DNA of 10,562 nucleotides from Jatrophihabitans sp. (lineage in GTDB: Bacteria > Actinomycetota > Actinomycetes > Mycobacteriales > Jatrophihabitantaceae): contig JAOPVG010000057.1 of assembly GCA_025966255.1 (NCBI GenBank), forward strand, positions 1 to 10,562. The letters are read 5' to 3'. Position 1 is the first letter of the stretch. Every line of letters starts with the position of its first letter. The notes under the pieces are model-generated. The model had not been told where the DNA came from. It saw only the letters and a list, made by a program, of their open reading frames with translations, and did not search any database. The translations under genes were made by a program, and so were the position numbers. This document shows, piece by piece, positions 1-6,363 of this stretch.

Positions 1-1048
1 GGAGGTCGTAGTCGACGATCTCCGGAACGGTGAGCTGGATCAGCGGCAGGAAGATCCGCTCCGTCGCCTTGCCGATCGGCCCGTCCTCCTGGGGCGGCCG
101 GCCGACCACGATCGACTGGTAGATCGCGTCCGTGCGCATCGTCAACGTCTCGACGCGCAGGAACGGGAACGGCTCGACCGGCGTGTAGAAGCCGGTGTGA
201 TCACCGAACGGACCCTCCGGCAACCGCTCCCCCGGCTCGACCCATCCCTCGAGCACGATCTGGGCCGCCGCCGGCACCTGCAGCGGCACCGACACGCAGT
301 CGACGAGGTCGACGCGGTCGCGGGCGAGGAAGCCGGCGAACAGGTATTCGTCGATGTCCCCCGGCAGCGGCGCCGACGCAGCATAGGTCACCGCGGGCGG
401 GCAGCCGAACGCGATCGCGACCGGCAGCCGCTCGCGGCGTCGCTCGGCGACGGCGGCGTGGGATGTGGAGTCCTTATGGATCTGCCAGTGCAGTGAGACC
501 GTGCGCGGATCCTGCAACTGCAGCCGATACATGCCCAGGTTTCGGGCACCCGTCTCGGGGTGCTTCGTGTGCGTCAGGCCGAGGTTGAGGAACACCCCGC
601 CGTCGTCGGGCCAGGCCTTCACGCCGGGGAGTAGGTCGACGAGATCGATGTCCGAACCGCGCAGCACGATCTCCTGGCTGGGCGCGGATTTGACGTGCCG
701 GGGCGGCACGGCGCGCAGCTGACCGATCTTGCCGAGCGCGTCCTTCAGGCCGCCGACGCCCCGCGGCAGCTCGGGTTTGAGGAGGTCCGCGATGCGGCGA
801 CCGACCTCGTCCAGCTCCGTGACGCCCAGCGCTTTCGCCATCCGGCGCTGCGTGCCGAACGCGTTCATCAGCAGCGGCAGCCGGCCCCGCGTCGGGTTCT
901 CGAACAGCAGAGCCGGGCCTTGCTCGCGCAGCACTCGCGCCACGATTCCGGTGACCTCCAGGTGTGGGTCGACGGGCACCGTGACGCGCGCCAGGTCATG
1001 GTCGTGCTCCAGGGCGACGAGGAAGTCCTGCAGATCGGCGTAGGCCAC
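1..1048 (-). CDS. ubiD: UbiD-family prenylated-FMN decarboxylase, probably menaquinone biosynthesis (partial, C-terminus outside window)
   Basis: The gene reads leftward from a GTG at 1048-1046 and runs off the window, giving 349 residues of a family usually near 480-490. The N-terminus (MAYADLQDFLVALEHDHDLA) is typical of actinobacterial UbiD proteins. Further family signatures are GMYRLQLQD at residues 172-180, in the prenyl-FMN-binding region, and PEGPFGDHTGFYTP at 277-290, which carries the acidic residues of the active site. UbiD enzymes use prenylated FMN to decarboxylate aromatic acids in the cytosol. From memory, the N-terminus resembles the SCO4490-type menaquinone (futalosine-route) decarboxylases; I could not check this. 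No in-frame ATG, GTG or TTG lies closely upstream, so the GTG start is favoured, and it would be leaderless. The family is secure; the exact substrate is not. Confidence 0.93.
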   Translation of the reverse strand, partial: MAYADLQDFLVALEHDHDLARVTVPVDPHLEVTGIVARVLREQGPALLFENPTRGRLPLLMNAFGTQRRMAKALGVTELDEVGRRIADLLKPELPRGVGGLKDALGKIGQLRAVPPRHVKSAPSQEIVLRGSDIDLVDLLPGVKAWPDDGGVFLNLGLTHTKHPETGARNLGMYRLQLQDPRTVSLHWQIHKDSTSHAAVAERRRERLPVAIAFGCPPAVTYAASAPLPGDIDEYLFAGFLARDRVDLVDCVSVPLQVPAAAQIVLEGWVEPGERLPEGPFGDHTGFYTPVEPFPFLRVETLTMRTDAIYQSIVVGRPPQEDGPIGKATERIFLPLIQLTVPEIVDYDL

Positions 1049-1060
1049 GACGTCAGTATC
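1049..1060 (-). promoter_or_regulatory. Candidate leaderless -10 element for the ubiD-family gene
   Basis: On the minus strand, GATACT (1060-1055) is followed by six bases (GACGTC, a palindrome) and then the GTG start codon at 1048. A -10 hexamer ending six bases before the start codon is the geometry of leaderless transcripts, which are common in actinobacteria. I see no good -35 match and no Shine-Dalgarno sequence. This is a motif call only. Confidence 0.4.
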
Positions 1061-1078
1061 CCGTCCACAAACCCGGGC

Positions 1079-1090
1079 TACCCTGCCGCC
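1079..1090 (+). promoter_or_regulatory. Candidate leaderless -10 element for the response regulator gene
   Basis: TACCCT (1079-1084) fits the TANNNT consensus. It is followed by exactly six bases (GCCGCC) and then the ATG at 1091, so transcription would begin at or next to the start codon. No Shine-Dalgarno sequence precedes the ATG, which agrees with a leaderless message. The -35 region is not recognisable. Confidence 0.45.
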
Positions 1091-1792
1091 ATGGTTCAAG
1101 TGCTGCTCGTCGAGGACGACGCAGCGATCCGCACTGCCCTGACCCGGGCGCTGCGCGACCACGGCCACGTCGTCTCGGCGGTCGGTTCCGGCCTGCCGGC
1201 ATTGAGCGCGGCCGTCGAGAACAAGCCCGACGTCGTGCTGCTCGACCTCGGCCTGCCCGACATCGACGGCGCGGACGTGCTGTCGATGCTGCGCGCGGTC
1301 AGCGACGTCCCCGTCATCGTCGCCACCGCTCGCGACGACGAGACGTCGATGGTGCGCCTGCTCGACCTCGGCGCCGACGACTACGTGATCAAGCCGTTCA
1401 CCGCGGCGCAGCTGACCGCCCGCATCCGGGCCGTCATGCGCCGTACCGGCAAGACCGACGAGGACCCCGTGATCACCGTCGGCGGGCTCGTGATCGACAC
1501 CCGCAGCTACGAGGTGACGGTCGACGACCGGCCCGTCGAGCTCGCCCGCAAGGAGTTCGAGCTGTTGCTCGCGCTGGCCCGTCGCGCGGGCGAAGTGGTC
1601 ACCAAACGCGACCTGCTCAGTGAGGTGTGGCAGCAGGCGTGGGGCGGCTCGGACCGCACCGTCGACGTCCACCTCTCGTGGCTGCGGCGCAAGCTCGGCG
1701 AGACGGCAGCGGCGCCGCGGTTCCTGTACAGCGTTCGCGGCGTAGGGGTACGCCTTGCTGCACCGACGGACGGCCGGGATGAGTCCACGTAG
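1091..1792 (+). CDS. OmpR/PhoB-family response regulator
   Basis: This is a 233-residue DNA-binding response regulator, the usual size for the family. The receiver domain spans about residues 1-118, with the acidic pocket E8-D9-D10, phospho-acceptor D52 (in LLDLGLPDIDG), T79 and K101 (DDYVIKPF). A winged-helix output domain follows at about 133-227, with RKEFELL, the VDVHLSWLRRKLG recognition region and the closing YSVRGVGVRL hairpin. The frame stays open far upstream, but the receiver fold starts exactly at the ATG at 1091, preceded by a TACCCT element, so the longer version is rejected. The gene lies 18 nt before the kinase gene and is divergent from the UbiD-family gene. It is expected to bind DNA when phosphorylated. 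The redox/glycosylation operon downstream is its natural candidate target, by position only. Confidence 0.95.
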   Translation: MVQVLLVEDDAAIRTALTRALRDHGHVVSAVGSGLPALSAAVENKPDVVLLDLGLPDIDGADVLSMLRAVSDVPVIVATARDDETSMVRLLDLGADDYVIKPFTAAQLTARIRAVMRRTGKTDEDPVITVGGLVIDTRSYEVTVDDRPVELARKEFELLLALARRAGEVVTKRDLLSEVWQQAWGGSDRTVDVHLSWLRRKLGETAAAPRFLYSVRGVGVRLAAPTDGRDEST

Positions 1793-1810
1793 CCCGTCGG
1801 TGGCCGAACA

Positions 1811-3166
1811 GTGAGACGCCGGATCCTGCTGCTCGTCGTCGGCATGACCGTGCTCGTCGTACTGGCCTTCGCCATTCCCCTGGCCGTCCTGATCCGGCAC
1901 AACGTCTACCAGGACGCGGTCAGGTCGCTGCAGACCGAGACGAACACGATCGCCTTCTACCTGCGCGAGAACAACATCGCGCCGACCAAGACCCAGCTCG
2001 CGGCCTATCTGAAGCAGCTGGACAAGGGCCGTAACGCGTCGGTGCAACTGCCGGACGGTTCGATCGTCGGCTCGCTACCCCCCGGCGGCCTCACCGACGC
2101 ACCGGCGGTCCCCACGGCGACGAGCGGGGCCGGCGGACCCGGGGGTCCGGGGGGTCCGGGTGAACCCAGCGCCGCTGATCGCGGCGGGCCGCCGGGGGTG
2201 ACGACCGTGTCCTGGCACAACGGCAAGCTCGCGCAACTCGTCGTGCCCGAACCGTCGACGCAGTCCCAATACGTCGTGCGGGTCTACGCCACCGACGGCA
2301 CCCTGCACTCCGGCGAGGACGGCTGGTTCCTGTTGCTCGCCGGCGGCGCCGTGGCGCTGATCGGCGTCGGCGTCGTCGCGGGCGAACTGCTCACGCGCCG
2401 CATCGTGCGGCCGCTGCTGAAGACCGCGGCCACCGCCCAGCAACTCAGCGCCGGCGACACGACGGCCCGCGCTCCGACCGACGGGCCGGGCGAGGTTGCC
2501 GACGTCGGCCACGCGCTCAATCGGCTCGCCGACCGCATCGACCAACTGATCGCGGAGGAACGCGAGACCGTCGCCGACCTCTCCCATCGGCTGCGCACGC
2601 CGTTGACCGCGCTGCGCCTCGACGCCGAGGCGCTCCAAGATCCGGCCGACGCCGAGCGCGTCGGTGCCCACGTCACGACCGTCGAGCGCATGCTCACCGC
2701 TGTCATTCACGCCGCCCGCCGTCCCCAGCGCGAAGGTCGGCTGCCGTCGTGCGATGCCACCGCCGTGATCGGTGAACGCATCGAGTTCTGGTCGGCCCTG
2801 GCCGAGGACCAGGACCGCGCTAGCACGGTCGACCTGCCCAGCTCGCCGCTCATCGTGCGGGCCGGAGCGGAGGATCTCGGCGCCGCGATCGACGCGCTGC
2901 TGGAGAACGTCATCGCGCACACTCCGGAGGGGACGGCCTTCGTCGTCCGGTTGGCGGCGACCGACACCGGCGCGCGGCTCGAGGTCGTCGACGACGGGCC
3001 TGGTCTGCCCGACGACGAGCCGGTGCGCGGACGCAGTGACCGCGGGTCCACCGGACTCGGGCTGGACATCGCCCGACGCTGCGCGGTGGCCTCCGGAGGC
3101 TCGATGACCCTGGGCACCGGACCGTCCGGCGGGGCGCACATCACGCTCGATCTGGGCGCTCCGTAG
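1811..3166 (+). CDS. HAMP-domain sensor histidine kinase
   Basis: This is a 451-residue membrane histidine kinase, partner of the regulator just upstream. TM1 spans about residues 5-28. An extracytoplasmic sensor segment covers about 30-170 and includes a Gly/Pro tract (107-129). TM2 is about 172-192, followed by a HAMP linker (about 193-246). The dimerisation box contains the phospho-acceptor H259 in SHRLRTPLTALRL. The ATPase domain shows the N box (N366 in DALLENVIAH), the G1 box (DDGPGLP, 394-400) and the G2 box (GSTGLGL, 412-418), so it looks catalytically complete. The start is a GTG 18 nt after the regulator's stop, with a weak GGTGG upstream. The sensor segment matches no domain I recognise, so the signal is unknown; neighbours suggest redox or envelope state. 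A short hairpin (TCCGT/ACGGA) overlaps the stop codon. Confidence 0.94.
   Translation: MRRRILLLVVGMTVLVVLAFAIPLAVLIRHNVYQDAVRSLQTETNTIAFYLRENNIAPTKTQLAAYLKQLDKGRNASVQLPDGSIVGSLPPGGLTDAPAVPTATSGAGGPGGPGGPGEPSAADRGGPPGVTTVSWHNGKLAQLVVPEPSTQSQYVVRVYATDGTLHSGEDGWFLLLAGGAVALIGVGVVAGELLTRRIVRPLLKTAATAQQLSAGDTTARAPTDGPGEVADVGHALNRLADRIDQLIAEERETVADLSHRLRTPLTALRLDAEALQDPADAERVGAHVTTVERMLTAVIHAARRPQREGRLPSCDATAVIGERIEFWSALAEDQDRASTVDLPSSPLIVRAGAEDLGAAIDALLENVIAHTPEGTAFVVRLAATDTGARLEVVDDGPGLPDDEPVRGRSDRGSTGLGLDIARRCAVASGGSMTLGTGPSGGAHITLDLGAP
2135..2158 (+). repeat. Tandem 9-bp repeat and inverted repeat inside the kinase sensor region
   Basis: GGGGGTCCG occurs twice in tandem (2141-2149 and 2150-2158) and encodes part of a GGPGGPGGP tract. 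GGACCC (2135-2140) and GGGTCC (2143-2148) form a six-base inverted repeat at its left edge. Gain or loss of units would keep the reading frame and change the length of the extracytoplasmic linker. Confidence 0.6.
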
Positions 3167-3279
3167 CGAACGGAAACGATCTTGGTACCGGCGTGCTGAA
3201 GCCACTCCCATCGGGGCTTGAGGAAGCCTTGACATTGTGGTGATGCCGGGCTGACCCGCGCGGGCGGATCGTCTCTGTC
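3167..3279 (+). promoter_or_regulatory. 113-bp gap: candidate promoter/operator of the seven-gene operon
   Basis: No gene is seen here. CTTGA occurs at 3217-3221 and again at 3228-3232, an 11-bp period like the half-site spacing of OmpR-family operators. The second copy overlaps TTGACA (3229-3234), a perfect -35 hexamer, but no convincing -10 lies 16-19 nt downstream. GGCTT-GAGG-AAGCC (3215-3228) can also form a small hairpin. CCCGCGCGGG (3255-3264) is a perfect 10-bp palindrome between the -35 and the ATG, though such palindromes are common in DNA this GC-rich. Read-through from the two-component genes is also possible. Confidence 0.35.
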
Positions 3280-3582
3280 ATGGACCGACGAACCGAATCC
3301 GAGCGCCTCCTTTACCGTCGGGCGACCGTCGCGGCGTCGATCGCCGCCGCCACGTCCGCCGTGCTCACCGTCGGTCTCGTCATCGGAGTGACGCAGTCGT
3401 CCGCGGCCAGCGCCAGCTCGGGCACGAGCCCGACGACGGGCACGTCGTCCACCAGCACGACCGGGTCGGGCAGTTCGACGACGACCACGCCGGCAACGTC
3501 GGCATCGTCCTCGTCGGCCAGCACCGGCGTCAGCGGCGCCAACCAGGCCGCCCAGCCCCTGGGCGGGAGCAACGGGTCATGA
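3280..3582 (+). CDS. Small membrane-anchored Ser/Thr-rich protein, possible degenerate flavinylation or glycosylation substrate
   Basis: This is a 100-residue protein I cannot assign to a family. A basic N-terminus (residues 1-14, with RR at 13-14) precedes one hydrophobic helix (about 15-37). After it, 31 of 43 residues in 40-82 are Ser or Thr, and the tail (83-100) is Gly/Ala/Asn-rich. The expected topology is N-in, with the Ser/Thr stretch outside the membrane. Residues 82-88 read TGVSGAN, close to the D-x-x-S-G-A-T site flavinylated by ApbE, but the acceptor Thr is Asn (codon AAC at 3541) and the Asp is Thr. No FMN-binding fold is present. Its stop overlaps the apbE start by ATGA, which suggests a linked role. 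It could be a shortened acceptor, a glycosylated spacer, or unrelated. The coding call rests on position, coupling and membrane-protein composition. Confidence 0.72.
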   Translation: MDRRTESERLLYRRATVAASIAAATSAVLTVGLVIGVTQSSAASASSGTSPTTGTSSTSTTGSGSSTTTTPATSASSSSASTGVSGANQAAQPLGGSNGS

Positions 3583-4517
3583 GCGCCACCTCCGTGACCA
3601 CGGCCTGGAGCTGCACCGTGCGCCTCGTCGTCGAGGACGAGCGCGCGTTGCGCCCCGCTGCCGGAGACCTGGCCGCGTTTCTCGCCCGCGTCGACTCCGC
3701 GGCCAGCCGGTTCCGGCCCGACTCGGCGCTGTCGATCGCCAACGCCCGCGCCGGTCGCCCCACGCCCGTCCCCAAGCTGCTCGTCGAGCTCGTCGACGCA
3801 GCCCTCGCCGCCGCCGCCCACACCGACGGCGCCGTCGACCCCACACTCGGCCTCGCGATGCACCGCATCGGCTACGACCGTGACATCGACGCCGTTCGGC
3901 GCGGTGACAGGACAACGGTCGAATTTCCCGCCACCGCCGCAGCCCCGCCCCGCCTCGGCGGCTGGCGCGCCGTGCGGCTGCATCGCGAGGCCGGCCTACT
4001 CACCGTGCCGGTCGGCACGGCGCTCGATCTCGGCGCGACGGCGAAGGCGTGGACGGCCGATCGGGCCGCCCATCAGCTCGCCACGCGCTACGACACCGCC
4101 GTCCTGGTCGAGCTCGGCGGCGACCTGGCCGTTGCGGGCGCGCGGCCGGACGGCTGGTGCATCCGGGTCGCCGAGCGGGAGGGCGAGGACGGCCAGCTCG
4201 TACTCGTCCGGAGCGGTGGGCTGGCCACGTCGACCACGACCGTCCGTACCTGGCGCCACGAAGGACGCGACGTCCACCACCTGGTCGATCCGCGGACCGG
4301 CCGGCCGACCGACGGGCCGTGGCGCACCGCTACGGTGGCCGCGCCGACGGCGCTAGCCGCGAACGTGGCGAGCACCGCCGCGATCGTCGAGGGGACGGAC
4401 GCGCCGGCCAGGCTGGCCGCGCAGGGGCTGGCGGCGCGGCTCGTGGCGCGGGACGGCGCCGTGACCACGACCGCCGGCTGGCCCGTCGCCGCCGATGTGG
4501 ATCGCGCCGTCGCATGA
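3579..4517 (+). CDS. apbE: ApbE-type FAD:protein FMN transferase
   Basis: This 312-residue protein carries the ApbE signatures in order: SRFRPDS (43-49), DGAVDPTLG (83-91), LDLGATAKAW with K156 (149-158), ELGGDLAVAG (178-187), GGLATSTT (213-220), HHLVDPRTGRPT (233-244) and ANVASTAAIV (261-270). ApbE enzymes use Mg2+ and FAD to attach FMN covalently to a Thr/Ser in a target protein. Two features differ from the textbook form. The C-terminal metal-site motif usually reads ADALATA, but here N262 replaces the Asp; I think this variant occurs in other actinobacterial ApbEs. There is also no signal peptide or lipobox, because the enzyme domain begins almost at residue 1, so it should act in the cytoplasm. 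GGGAG lies 9 nt before the ATG. The gene overlaps both neighbours by ATGA. Confidence 0.93.
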   Translation: MSATSVTTAWSCTVRLVVEDERALRPAAGDLAAFLARVDSAASRFRPDSALSIANARAGRPTPVPKLLVELVDAALAAAAHTDGAVDPTLGLAMHRIGYDRDIDAVRRGDRTTVEFPATAAAPPRLGGWRAVRLHREAGLLTVPVGTALDLGATAKAWTADRAAHQLATRYDTAVLVELGGDLAVAGARPDGWCIRVAEREGEDGQLVLVRSGGLATSTTTVRTWRHEGRDVHHLVDPRTGRPTDGPWRTATVAAPTALAANVASTAAIVEGTDAPARLAAQGLAARLVARDGAVTTTAGWPVAADVDRAVA

Positions 4518-5116
4518 ACGTCTGGTTCACGGCCCGGGGTGCCGGCCTGTCGGCTCTGGTCCTGCTCACCATCTCGACGGGCCTCGGTGCCCTGGTGTCG
4601 CGGCACGGTCGCGCCAGCACCCGCTACGTCATCCAGTACGTCCACCGCGCGGCGGCCGGCCTCGGCCTGGCGGTGCTGGCCCTGCATGTCGGCACCATCC
4701 TCGCCGACTCGTACGCCAAGGTCGGCTGGCGCGGCGCGCTGATCCCGTTCACCGCCGGCTACCGCCCCACCTGGGTCGCCCTCGGCTCGCTCGCTGCGTA
4801 CACCTTCGTCGGCGTGGCAGTGCTGGGTCTGGCCCGCGGCCGGATGGCGGGCTCGCCGCTGGGCGCTCGCGTCTGGCGCAGCCTGCACGGCCTGGCCTAC
4901 GTCGGTTGGGTCGGCGCGATGCTGCACGGCTTCAATTCCGGCACCGACAGCTCGGTGGGGTGGGTCCGGCTGCTCTACCTCGCCTGCCTCGTCGCGGTGC
5001 TCAGCTCGGTAGTCGTGCGGGTGGCGCAGGTCCGGCGAGCGTCCGGTGACCGCTTCGCCCATGTCGCGCCCGACCCCCACCCCGCCCAACTCACCAGCCA
5101 GGGAGCGTCCCGATGA
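4514..5116 (+). CDS. Ferric-reductase-like transmembrane di-heme cytochrome b protein
   Basis: This 200-residue membrane protein has about five helices (near 8-28, 42-62, 85-106, 121-141 and 151-170). Two helices each carry a His pair at heme-ligand spacing: H44 and H58 (14 apart) and H125 and H138 (13 apart). This is the pattern of ferric-reductase/NADPH-oxidase-type cytochrome b cores, which hold two b hemes stacked across the membrane and pass electrons outward. The cytoplasmic FAD/NAD(P)H domain of full-length ferric reductases is absent; after the last helix only about 30 polar residues remain. Electrons must therefore come from separate proteins, plausibly the NuoF-like protein and ferredoxin encoded next. 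The start is fixed by the ATGA overlap with apbE; the Shine-Dalgarno sequence is weak, so coupling seems important. The final acceptor is unknown. Confidence 0.9.
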   Translation: MNVWFTARGAGLSALVLLTISTGLGALVSRHGRASTRYVIQYVHRAAAGLGLAVLALHVGTILADSYAKVGWRGALIPFTAGYRPTWVALGSLAAYTFVGVAVLGLARGRMAGSPLGARVWRSLHGLAYVGWVGAMLHGFNSGTDSSVGWVRLLYLACLVAVLSSVVVRVAQVRRASGDRFAHVAPDPHPAQLTSQGASR

Positions 5117-6363
5117 CCGCGCTGTTGCACCGCCCGCTCCCCACTCAGGACCCTTTCGACACGTCGGCCTGGGCGATCGGCGCCCCGCGGCTGCTCGCCG
5201 GTCTGCAGCACGTCGAGCGCCTCGATGTGTCGACCCACCTGGCCACGCACGGTCCGCTGCCCGGCACCGACCTGGCCAAGCTGCTGGCCTACCTGGACGG
5301 GGGCGGGCTGGCCGGCCGCGGCGGCGCCGGTTTTCCGCTCGCCACCAAGCTGCGCACCCTGGCCGACGGCCCTCGACAGGTGATCGTCAACGGCACCGAG
5401 AGCGAGCCGGCCAGTCGCAAGGACCGGGTGCTGCTGCGCCGGACCCCGCACCTGGTGCTCGACGGCGCACTCGCGGTGGCCGCGGCGATCGGCGCCCGCG
5501 ACGTCACCGTGGCCGTCCACGACGAGCAGACCGCGGCCGCCGTCCGCGCGGCCGTGAGTGAGCGACCGGACGCGCGCCGCCTGGCCGTCAAGATCGTCCC
5601 CGGTGGCTTCGTCTCGGGCGAGGCCCGCGCCGTGGTTCGCGCGCTGCGCGGCGGCCCGGCCCGGCCCCCCGGTCGGCGCACCCCACCCACGGTCGACGGC
5701 GTGCTGCTCGCCAACGTCGAGACGTTCGCGCAGCTGGCCATCCTGCTGCGCTTGGGTCCGCACCGCTTCGCCGAAACCGGCACACCGGCCGAGGCCGGCA
5801 CCACGCTGCTGACCGTCGGCGGCGCGGTGGGACGGCCCGGGGTCGTCGAGATCCCGCTCGGTACGCCGCTCGGCATCGTCCTCGCCGCGGCGCACTCCGC
5901 GGAACCGCAGGCGATCGTCGTGGGCGGCTATCACGGCAGCTGGATCGCGCCGATTGCGCAGATCCGACTCTCCCGCGCCGGCATCGCCTCGGCCGGCGGC
6001 ACGTTCGGTGCGGGCGTGCTGCTCGTCGTCGATCACGCCACCTGCGCGCTCGGCGAGCTGGCCCGCGTCACCGGCTGGCTGGCCGGCGAGTCGGCCCGCC
6101 AGTGCGGACCGTGCGTCTTCGGCCTGCCCGCCCTGGCCGCGGACGTGCAAGCCCTCGCGATGGGGAACGCCGGCGCCGTGGCCAACGCCTTCGCCCACGC
6201 CCGCACCGTCGACGGCCGCGGCGCCTGCGCCCACCCCGACGGCGCGGCCCGCTTCGTGACGTCCGCGCTCCACCTGCTGCACGACGAAACCGACCAGCAC
6301 CTGCGCCAGGGCGGCTGCGGCCGTCCGACGCTCGGCCGCCTTCCGATCGGAGCAACTCGATGA
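5113..6363 (+). CDS. NuoF-like FMN/Fe-S oxidoreductase (complex I 51-kDa subunit-like, SLBB domain)
   Basis: This 416-residue protein resembles NuoF and RnfC. The FMN-binding loop GRGGAGFP (68-75) is intact and is followed by VNGTESEPASRKDR (92-105), SGEAR (168-172) and NVET (201-204). An SLBB-like segment follows at about 230-260 (LLTVGGAVGRPGVVEIPLG). The Fe-S region has C331-G-P-C334, then C372 and C402. NuoF normally has a C-x-x-C-x-x-C cluster plus a distant Cys; here the third local Cys is G337, so C372 and C402 may complete the site. The likely role is to take electrons from NAD(P)H or another soluble donor and pass them to the ferredoxin encoded next. No other complex I subunits are present. 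An AGGGAG-like Shine-Dalgarno sequence precedes the ATG, which overlaps the upstream stop by ATGA. The donor is inferred. Confidence 0.88.
   Translation: MTALLHRPLPTQDPFDTSAWAIGAPRLLAGLQHVERLDVSTHLATHGPLPGTDLAKLLAYLDGGGLAGRGGAGFPLATKLRTLADGPRQVIVNGTESEPASRKDRVLLRRTPHLVLDGALAVAAAIGARDVTVAVHDEQTAAAVRAAVSERPDARRLAVKIVPGGFVSGEARAVVRALRGGPARPPGRRTPPTVDGVLLANVETFAQLAILLRLGPHRFAETGTPAEAGTTLLTVGGAVGRPGVVEIPLGTPLGIVLAAAHSAEPQAIVVGGYHGSWIAPIAQIRLSRAGIASAGGTFGAGVLLVVDHATCALGELARVTGWLAGESARQCGPCVFGLPALAADVQALAMGNAGAVANAFAHARTVDGRGACAHPDGAARFVTSALHLLHDETDQHLRQGGCGRPTLGRLPIGATR

Noticed and set aside
695..1090. Upstream extension of the response regulator by 132 codons
   Set aside because: The extension is antisense to the UbiD-family gene, and the receiver domain begins exactly at the ATG at 1091.
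3160..3174. Hairpin TCCGT-AGCGA-ACGGA at the kinase stop codon as a terminator
   Set aside because: The stem is only five base pairs, overlaps the coding end and has no T-run.
2075..3235. Minus-strand open frame of 386 codons opposite the sensor kinase
   Set aside because: It mirrors the kinase codons and shows no domain; the kinase motifs are complete on the other strand.
3280..3582. A frameshifted or split FMN-binding domain hidden at the small-protein gene
   Set aside because: I looked in the other plus-strand frames around the gene for an FMN-binding fold or an SGAT-type site and saw none. The Ser/Thr-rich frame has a membrane helix and precise coupling to apbE, so the gene looks intact as read.
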